Shown: piece by piece, positions 1-3,873 of the stretch
Position numbering within the stretch: position 1 is the first letter of the stretch
Layout of the letters: each line of letters begins with the position of its first letter
Assembly (NCBI GenBank): GCA_005788585.1
Contig: SYBY01000195.1
Location: forward strand, 1 to 5,029
Direction: 5' to 3'
Length of the DNA stretch: 5,029 bases
From: Actinomycetota bacterium
GTDB lineage: Bacteria > Actinomycetota > Thermoleophilia > Solirubrobacterales > Solirubrobacteraceae
Made by a program: the position numbers and the translations under genes
The notes under the pieces: model-generated
Told to the model about the DNA's origin: nothing
The model's input: the letters and a program-made list of their open reading frames with translations, nothing else
Database searches by the model: none

Positions 1-140
1 AGATGGCGTCGCGGCTGATGCTCGGCGAGAAGCTCGCCGACCTGCAGCTGCCCGCCGACCCGATGGGTGGCGACCACGTCGCGGTCAAGGAGGCGGTGTT
101 GCCGTTCGACCGCTTCCACGGCAGTGACGCGATCCTCGGC
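1..140 (+). repeat. Direct repeat copy 1 (carB fragment, displaced)
   Basis: Bases 1-140 are identical, without mismatch, to bases 745-884 (offset 744 = 248 codons, in frame). The encoded stretch (MASRLMLGEKLADLQ to HGSDAILG) normally lies between the ATP-grasp 2 domain and PEMRSTGEV in CarB. Here it is followed by TSVDAIDLAEDR, which belongs about 250 residues earlier in the protein. Identity ends precisely at base 140; the left limit is unknown because the copy begins at the window edge. The junction falls on CTCGGC, a plausible microhomology because CarB normally reads Gly (often Leu/Ile-Gly) before TS.DAID. Confidence 0.97.
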
Positions 141-1400
141 ACGAGCGTCGACGCGATCGACCTCGCGGAGGACCGCGGGCGGTTCGGCGACCTGCTCGAC
201 CGGCTGGGTCTGAAGGCCCCGCCGTACGCGACCGCGGGCAACACGCCCGAGGCGATCGCCGCCTCGGAGAAGGTCGGCTTCCCGCTGCTCGTGCGCCCGA
301 GCTACGTGCTCGGCGGGCGGGCGATGGAGATCGTCTACGACACCGCCAACCTCGAGGACTACCTGCGCCGGACCGCCAAGCCGGGCGGGGATGACACCCG
401 CGAGATCTTCCTCGACCGCTTCCTGGAGAACGCGATCGAGGTCGACGTCGACGCGCTCTGCGACGGCACCGACGTGTGGGTCGGCGGGATCATGCAGCAC
501 GTCGAGGAGGCCGGCATCCACTCCGGCGACAGCGCGTGCGTCCTGCCGCCGCACTCGCTCGGGCCGGAGATGCTCGAGGAGATCCGCACGCAGACGACGG
601 CCATCGCGCGGGAGCTCGGCGTCATCGGCCTCATCAACATCCAGTACGCCGTGCACGACGGCACGCTATACGTCATCAAGGCGAACCCGCGCGCGTCGCG
701 GACGGTGCCGTTCGTCAGCAAGGCGATCGGCGTCCCGCTCGCGAAGATGGCGTCGCGGCTGATGCTCGGCGAGAAGCTCGCCGACCTGCAGCTGCCCGCC
801 GACCCGATGGGTGGCGACCACGTCGCGGTCAAGGAGGCGGTGTTGCCGTTCGACCGCTTCCACGGCAGTGACGCGATCCTCGGCCCGGAGATGCGCTCGA
901 CCGGCGAGGTCATGGGTGTCGCGCGTGACTTCCCGACTGCGTTTGCGAAGGCCCAGGCGGCGGCCGGCTCGAAGCTGCCGCAGGAGGGGACGGTCTTCCT
1001 GACGGTCACCGACACGGACAAGTCCGCGGCGTTCGCCATCGGCCAGCAGCTGCACGACCTCGGGTTCAAGATCGTCGCGACGGCCGGGACCGCCCAGGCG
1101 ATCCGCGGCATGGGCGTCCCGGTCCACGAGGTGCTCCAGAAGGTCGGCGACGGCTCGCCGAACGTCGTCGACTGGATCGAGCGCGGCGACGTCTCCCTGG
1201 TCATCAACACCCCGACCGGCTCGGGTGCGCGCAGCGACGGCTGGGAGATCCGCCGCGCGGCGGTCGCCCACGGGGTCCCGTGCATCACGACCCTCTCGGG
1301 CGGCGTGGCGGCGGCGCGCGCGATCGCCGCCGCCCGTGCGGGCGACGCCGAGGTGCTCTCCCTGCAGGAGCTGCATCCGCAGCGCCTGGGGGTCGCGTGA
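1..1400 (+). CDS. carB: Carbamoyl-phosphate synthase large subunit, C-terminal part (5' partial, with abnormal left end)
   Basis: This is the C-terminal half of the large subunit of carbamoyl-phosphate synthase, which phosphorylates carbamate with ATP to give carbamoyl phosphate for pyrimidine and arginine synthesis. Counting the Met codon at base 3 as residue 1, the family sequence is continuous from TSVDAID (residue 47). The ATP-grasp 2 domain follows, with SYVLGGRAMEIVYD, EVDVDALCDG, GGIMQHVEEAGIHSGDSA and NPRASRTVPFVSKAIGVPLAK, then PEMRSTGEVMGVARDF at about 295. The MGS-like allosteric domain spans about 329-455 (VINTPTGSGARSDGWEIRRAAV). Residues 1-46 are out of place: they exactly repeat residues 249-294 and are joined to TSVDAID. 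A second oddity is Lys226 where E. coli has the metal ligand Glu841; Gln214 and Asn228, matching Gln829 and Asn843, are kept. The frame enters from the left edge, so the Met at base 3 is internal. The stop TGA overlaps the pyrD start. Identity is very secure; integrity of the left end is not. Confidence 0.95.
   Translation, partial: MASRLMLGEKLADLQLPADPMGGDHVAVKEAVLPFDRFHGSDAILGTSVDAIDLAEDRGRFGDLLDRLGLKAPPYATAGNTPEAIAASEKVGFPLLVRPSYVLGGRAMEIVYDTANLEDYLRRTAKPGGDDTREIFLDRFLENAIEVDVDALCDGTDVWVGGIMQHVEEAGIHSGDSACVLPPHSLGPEMLEEIRTQTTAIARELGVIGLINIQYAVHDGTLYVIKANPRASRTVPFVSKAIGVPLAKMASRLMLGEKLADLQLPADPMGGDHVAVKEAVLPFDRFHGSDAILGPEMRSTGEVMGVARDFPTAFAKAQAAAGSKLPQEGTVFLTVTDTDKSAAFAIGQQLHDLGFKIVATAGTAQAIRGMGVPVHEVLQKVGDGSPNVVDWIERGDVSLVINTPTGSGARSDGWEIRRAAVAHGVPCITTLSGGVAAARAIAAARAGDAEVLSLQELHPQRLGVA
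745..884 (+). repeat. Direct repeat copy 2 (carB, native context)
   Basis: This is the second copy of the 140-bp perfect direct repeat. It sits in the expected CarB context: preceded by NPRASRTVPFVSKAIGVPLAK and followed by PEMRSTGEVMGV, as in E. coli CarB. It is therefore the original copy and bases 1-140 the displaced one. The repeat is far too similar to reflect the ancient N-half/C-half duplication of CarB, and the downstream PEMRSTGEV context is that of the C half. Confidence 0.97.
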
Positions 1401-2518
1401 TCTGGCGCGCGCTCTTCGCCCTGGTCCTGACGCGCATCGACGCCGAGCGCGCGCACCGGCTCGGCAACCGCTCGCTGGAGCTGCTGGCGCGCGTGCCGCC
1501 GCTGTTGGCGCTCGTCCGCCGAATCACGGGCCGGCCCGACCCGCGGCTGCGGGTGCGAGCGCTGGGCCTCGACCTGCCGAGCCCGCTCGGCGTCGCCGCC
1601 GGCCTGGACAAGGAGGCGACGGCGTTCACCGGTCTCGGGGCGCTCGGGTTCGGGTTCGTCGAGATCGGGACCGTGACCGCCGAGCCGCAGGCCGGCAACG
1701 ATCCACCGCGGGTGTTCCGCATCCCGGCCGAGCGTGCGCTGGTCAACCGGATGGGCTTCCCGAACCCCGGCGCCGCCGCGGTGGCGGCCAAGCTGCGCGC
1801 GCGCGACGGCAGCGTGGTGGTCGGCGCGAACATCGGCAAGACGAAGGTCGCCCAGGACGCCGAGGCCGACTACGTGGCGTCGGCACGCGCGCTGGCGCCG
1901 CTGAGCGACTACCTCGTGGTGAACGTCAGCTCGCCGAACACGCCGGGCCTGCGCGACATGCAGGCCGTCGCGCCGCTGCGCGGTCTGCTCACCGCGATCC
2001 GCGCGGCGCTCGACGCCGACGGGGTGGCCATTCCGCTCCTCGTGAAGATCGCCCCGGACCTCGCCGACGAGGACGTCCTCGCGGTCGCCGATCTCGCGCT
2101 CGAACTGGGGCTCGACGGCATCGTGGCGACGAACACGACGATCGAGCCCGGCACGCTCGCCCGTCTGGCCGCTGGCAACCCCGTTGTGGCCGGTGGCGCG
2201 TCGGGAGCGCCCGTGCGTGCGCGATCGCTCGAGGTGCTGCGCCTGCTGCGCGCAAGGGTGGGCGACCGCCTGGTCCTGGTGTCGGTCGGTGGCGTGGAGA
2301 GCGCCGACGACGTGTGGCAGCGGCTGTGTGCCGGCGCCACGCTCGTCCAGGCGTACACCGGGTTCGTCTACGGGGGGCCCGGATGGCCCCGGCGGGTCCA
2401 GGTCGAACTCGCCCGCAGGATGGCCGCAGAGGGCGCCGGCTCGGTCGCGGATGTGGTCGGACGTGCCATCGACCATCCGTCCGCCGGCCGGGAGACGGCC
2501 GGCCGGGGTGTCTCATGA
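1397..2518 (+). CDS. pyrD: Dihydroorotate dehydrogenase (quinone), class 2
   Basis: This FMN enzyme oxidises dihydroorotate to orotate, the fourth step of de novo pyrimidine synthesis, and passes electrons to membrane quinone. The GTG start gives 373 residues, close to the usual size of about 340-370. It begins IWRALFALVLTRIDAERAHRL, the typical N-terminal amphipathic segment that docks class 2 enzymes on the membrane. Visible motifs are AAGLDKEA (67-74), FVEIGTVT, NRMGFPN, GANIGKTK, NVSSPNTPGLR (176-186) with the class 2 catalytic Ser at 179, VKIAPD with Lys217, ATNTT, GGASGAPVRARSLEV, SVGGVESADD and AYTGFVYGGP, the last two forming the FMN-phosphate site. The usual GGLSG reads GGASG here. 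The GTG was chosen because GTGA overlaps the carB stop and the protein then starts where the family does; an ATG at 1280 lies well inside carB and would add 39 foreign residues. No strong Shine-Dalgarno is seen, so translation coupled to carB is likely. Confidence 0.96.
   Translation: MIWRALFALVLTRIDAERAHRLGNRSLELLARVPPLLALVRRITGRPDPRLRVRALGLDLPSPLGVAAGLDKEATAFTGLGALGFGFVEIGTVTAEPQAGNDPPRVFRIPAERALVNRMGFPNPGAAAVAAKLRARDGSVVVGANIGKTKVAQDAEADYVASARALAPLSDYLVVNVSSPNTPGLRDMQAVAPLRGLLTAIRAALDADGVAIPLLVKIAPDLADEDVLAVADLALELGLDGIVATNTTIEPGTLARLAAGNPVVAGGASGAPVRARSLEVLRLLRARVGDRLVLVSVGGVESADDVWQRLCAGATLVQAYTGFVYGGPGWPRRVQVELARRMAAEGAGSVADVVGRAIDHPSAGRETAGRGVS
2483..2503 (+). terminator. GC-only hairpin at the 3' end of pyrD
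   Basis: Bases 2483-2490 (GCCGGCCG) and 2496-2503 (CGGCCGGC) form a perfect 8-bp stem of only G and C around a 5-base loop (GGAGA), 13 bases before the pyrD stop codon. No run of T follows, so it is not a classical intrinsic terminator. Actinobacteria do use T-poor hairpins, and it could protect or end the pyrimidine transcript. A chance hairpin in GC-rich coding DNA is also possible. Confidence 0.25.
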
Positions 2519-2530
2519 CACCGACACAGT

Positions 2531-2576
2531 GGCTGGTCAAAACGCCTGGAAATCCTGAATCGGGGGTCGACCAGCC
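2531..2576 (+). repeat. Inverted repeat with 30-base loop downstream of pyrD
   Basis: GGCTGGTC (2531-2538) and GACCAGCC (2569-2576) are a perfect 8-bp inverted repeat enclosing 30 bases that are less GC-rich than the genes. It starts 12 bases after the pyrD stop. As RNA it would make a stem with a large loop at the end of the pyrimidine transcript; as DNA it could be a spaced operator. There is no T tract, so its role as a terminator is uncertain. I do not recognise it as a known riboswitch or RNA family. Confidence 0.4.
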
Positions 2577-2585
2577 TCCAGCAGT

Positions 2586-2608
2586 CTCAACCTCGGGTTG
2601 AGGTTGAG
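2586..2608 (+). promoter_or_regulatory. Palindrome with two alternative pairings upstream of the mihF promoter
   Basis: CTCAACCTC (2586-2594) pairs perfectly with GAGGTTGAG (2600-2608) around the 5-base loop GGGTT. The same left arm (2586-2592) can pair instead with GGTTGAG (2596-2602) around a 3-base loop, because the right side carries a tandem GGTTGA repeat. The palindrome ends 20 bases before the -35 hexamer of the mihF promoter, which suits a transcription-factor operator. It could also be a terminator stem for pyrD, but no T run follows. Which factor would bind cannot be told from the sequence. Confidence 0.4.
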
Positions 2609-2628
2609 GCAAATTCGCGACCGAGGAC

Positions 2629-2656
2629 TTGTCGACGACGTGTCAGGTGGTAGATT
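2629..2656 (+). promoter_or_regulatory. Sigma70-type promoter of mihF (extended -10, leaderless)
   Basis: The -35 TTGTCG (2629-2634) and the -10 TAGATT (2651-2656) are separated by 16 bases. TAGATT fits the actinobacterial TANNNT pattern and is preceded by TGG (2648-2650), an extended -10. Transcription should start near 2663, only about four bases before the ATG at 2667, so the mRNA would be leaderless or almost so. The absence of any Shine-Dalgarno before that ATG agrees with this. Confidence 0.62.
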
Positions 2657-2666
2657 CGCGCCCTCA

Positions 2667-3008
2667 ATGGCGCCGGCCACCAACACGCCCCCCAAGCACG
2701 CGGTGACCCCGGAGCGCTCCCTCACCCAGCGTATGGATGCCTTGCAGAAGGCGAATGAGATCCGCACGCGTCGCGCGCAGCTCAAGCGCGACCTGAAGGG
2801 CGGCCGGGTCTCCATCCACGCACTGCTCCTCGACCCCCCGGAGTACGTCGAGACCGCGAAGGTCTTCGACATGCTCCTGGCCGTGCCGAAGTACGGCCGG
2901 GTCAAGGTCAACAAGATCCTCGCCCAGTGCCGGATCTCGCCGAGCAAGACCATCGGCGGGCTCTCCGAGCGCCAGCGCAGCGAGCTCGTCTCCCTCCTGC
3001 GCCGGTAG
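2667..3008 (+). CDS. mihF: Mycobacterial-type integration host factor (mIHF), nucleoid-associated protein
   Basis: This is a 113-residue basic protein of the actinobacterial mIHF/sIHF family. These proteins bind and compact DNA in the nucleoid and are unrelated in fold to the HU-like IHF of Proteobacteria. After a Pro/Thr-rich tail comes a long charged helix (LTQRMDALQKANEIRTRRAQLKRDLKGG, about 19-46), then VSIHALLLDPPEYVETAKVFDMLLAVPKYGRVKVNKILAQCRIS, which matches the helix-two-turn-helix-like DNA-binding part, and a C-terminal IGGLSERQRSELVSLLRR. Mycobacterial and Streptomyces homologues are about 105-107 residues. The ATG at 2667 fits the leaderless promoter just upstream; an in-frame ATG at 2598 would precede the promoter, and Met23 is a less likely alternative. 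Location directly before gmk and rpoZ is the same as in mycobacteria and supports the call. Confidence 0.92.
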   Translation: MAPATNTPPKHAVTPERSLTQRMDALQKANEIRTRRAQLKRDLKGGRVSIHALLLDPPEYVETAKVFDMLLAVPKYGRVKVNKILAQCRISPSKTIGGLSERQRSELVSLLRR

Positions 3009-3018
3009 CGCGCCGGCC

Positions 3019-3576
3019 GTGGGCCGCGTCGTCGTGATCACCGGGCCGTCGGGCGTCGGCAAGGGCACCCTCATCCGCCAGCTCCGGGACCGCATCCCGG
3101 AGATCGAGCTGTCGGTCTCGGCGACGACCCGCAAGCCGCGGCCGGGGGAGACCCAGGGCGTGGACTACTGGTTCCTGTCGCCCGAGGAGTTCGAGAAGCG
3201 GATCGGCGACGGCGGGTTCGTCGAGCATGCCGAGTACGCCGGCAACCGCTACGGGACGCTGCGCAGCGACCTCGAGACCCGCACCGCCGGCGGCCGCCCC
3301 GTGCTGCTCGAGATCGAGGTCCAGGGCGCCCGGCAGGTCCGCCAGGCGATGCCCGAGGCGCTCACCGTCTTCATCGCCCCGCCGTCGGACGACGCGCTGC
3401 ACACGCGGCTCATCGGCCGCGGCACCGACTCCCCGGAGCAGATCGAGCGGCGCCTGCGGACGGCGCGCGAGGAGCTCGCCGCGAAGGACGAGTTCGACCG
3501 GGTCGTCACGAACGACCGCCTCGAGGACGCCATCGAGGAGCTCGTCGAGATCGTGCGCTCGGCGACCACCGCGTAA
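3019..3576 (+). CDS. gmk: Guanylate kinase
   Basis: This enzyme phosphorylates GMP or dGMP to the diphosphate with ATP, an essential step in purine nucleotide supply in the cytosol. The 185 residues match the usual length of about 180-210. Visible are the P-loop GPSGVGKGT (9-17), the GMP-binding SVSATTRKPRPGE (32-44, with Ser34, Arg38 and Arg41), GVDYWFLSPEEFE, GGFVEHAEYAGNRYGT (65-80, with Glu69 and Tyr78), LLEIEVQGARQVRQ, FIAPPS, LIGRGTDSPEQIERRL in the lid, and a C-terminal DRVVTNDRLEDAIEEL. The GTG at 3019 places the P-loop at the normal distance from the N terminus. It follows the mihF stop by 10 bases with no good Shine-Dalgarno, so it is probably co-transcribed and translationally coupled to mihF. 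Confidence 0.97.
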   Translation: MGRVVVITGPSGVGKGTLIRQLRDRIPEIELSVSATTRKPRPGETQGVDYWFLSPEEFEKRIGDGGFVEHAEYAGNRYGTLRSDLETRTAGGRPVLLEIEVQGARQVRQAMPEALTVFIAPPSDDALHTRLIGRGTDSPEQIERRLRTAREELAAKDEFDRVVTNDRLEDAIEELVEIVRSATTA

Positions 3577-3581
3577 GCCGA

Positions 3582-3601
3582 GGTTCCGCGGGCGGTACCA
3601 T
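3582..3601 (+). promoter_or_regulatory. Possible internal -10 element and imperfect palindrome before rpoZ
   Basis: TACCAT (3596-3601) fits the TANNNT -10 pattern and would give a start at about 3608, next to the ATG at 3609. It overlaps an imperfect palindrome, GGTTCCGC (3582-3589) against GCGGTACC (3592-3599), with one mismatch. No recognisable -35 is seen at 16-18 bases spacing. It might add transcription of rpoZ-coaBC independent of mihF, but a chance match is quite possible. Confidence 0.25.
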
Positions 3602-3836
3602 GCTGGGAATGATCTCTCCCCGCATCGACAAGCTGCTGACGAACGTCGACTCGAACTACGCGTCCGTCGTCGTTGCCGCCAAGCGCGCGCGGCAGATCAA
3701 CAGCTACTACCACAACCTCGGCGAGGGCACGTTCGACGAGTTCCCGCCCCCGATGGTGGACACGATCTCGAAGAACTACCTGACCATCGCGCTCGAAGAG
3801 GTCGCGGCGGGCAAGATCAAGTACGAGTACCGCTAG
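3600..3836 (+). CDS. rpoZ: DNA-directed RNA polymerase subunit omega
   Basis: This small subunit helps fold and assemble the beta' subunit of RNA polymerase. From the first ATG it has 78 residues. The conserved core is visible: ISPRIDKLLTNVDSNYASVVVAAKRARQINSYY, corresponding to the family pattern of a short N-terminal segment followed by (L/V)VAA.RARQ, then FPPPMVD and the helix SKNYLTIALEEVAAGKIKYEYR. Two starts are possible: ATG 3600 (MLGMISPR) and ATG 3609 (MISPR). The second is attractive because a TACCAT -10-like element at 3596-3601 would start a leaderless transcript there. The first has only a weak GGGCGG-like element upstream. The N terminus does not resemble the E. coli MARV segment that contributes to ppGpp site 1. 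The gap after gmk is 23 bases. Confidence 0.93.
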   Translation: MLGMISPRIDKLLTNVDSNYASVVVAAKRARQINSYYHNLGEGTFDEFPPPMVDTISKNYLTIALEEVAAGKIKYEYR

Positions 3837-3859
3837 ATTCGAAGGAGCAGTCGACGCAG

Positions 3860-3864
3860 GGAGG
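3860..3864 (+). promoter_or_regulatory. Shine-Dalgarno of coaBC
   Basis: GGAGG (within AGGGAGG) lies 9 bases before the ATG at 3874. It is the only strong ribosome binding site in the window and fixes the coaBC start. A second purine-rich element, AAGGAG at 3842-3847, lies upstream but has no start codon at a fitting distance. Confidence 0.75.
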
Positions 3865-3873
3865 CTCGAGTCG

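Noticed and set aside
1..140. A real translation start at the ATG at base 3
   Set aside because: It lies inside conserved CarB sequence (LAKMASRLM in the second copy), with no promoter or ribosome site visible; the frame simply enters from the left edge.
1..884. The repeat as a relic of the ancient N-half/C-half duplication of CarB
   Set aside because: Those halves are only moderately similar as proteins, whereas the repeat is identical at every base and both copies carry C-half sequence.
1301..1342. GGCGGC-rich and GCCGCC-rich run at the end of carB as a structural repeat
   Set aside because: It encodes the Ala-rich helix of the CarB C terminus (GGVAAARAIAAARAG); the pattern is explained by Ala and Gly codons in a GC-rich gene.
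359..2476. A 705-codon open frame on the minus strand across carB and pyrD
   Set aside because: Its translation is low-complexity Arg/Ala/Ser/His-rich and shows no family motif, while the + strand carries two clear enzymes over the same bases. Long antisense open frames are usual in GC-rich genes.
2531..2666. A tRNA, riboswitch or CRISPR unit in the intergenic gap
   Set aside because: No cloverleaf, no recognisable aptamer core and no repeated spacer pattern can be seen; only inverted repeats and a promoter are supported.
2598..2666. An N-terminal extension of mIHF starting at ATG 2598
   Set aside because: The extra 23 codons would contain the promoter -35 and -10 elements and do not resemble the family; ATG 2667 fits length and promoter better.
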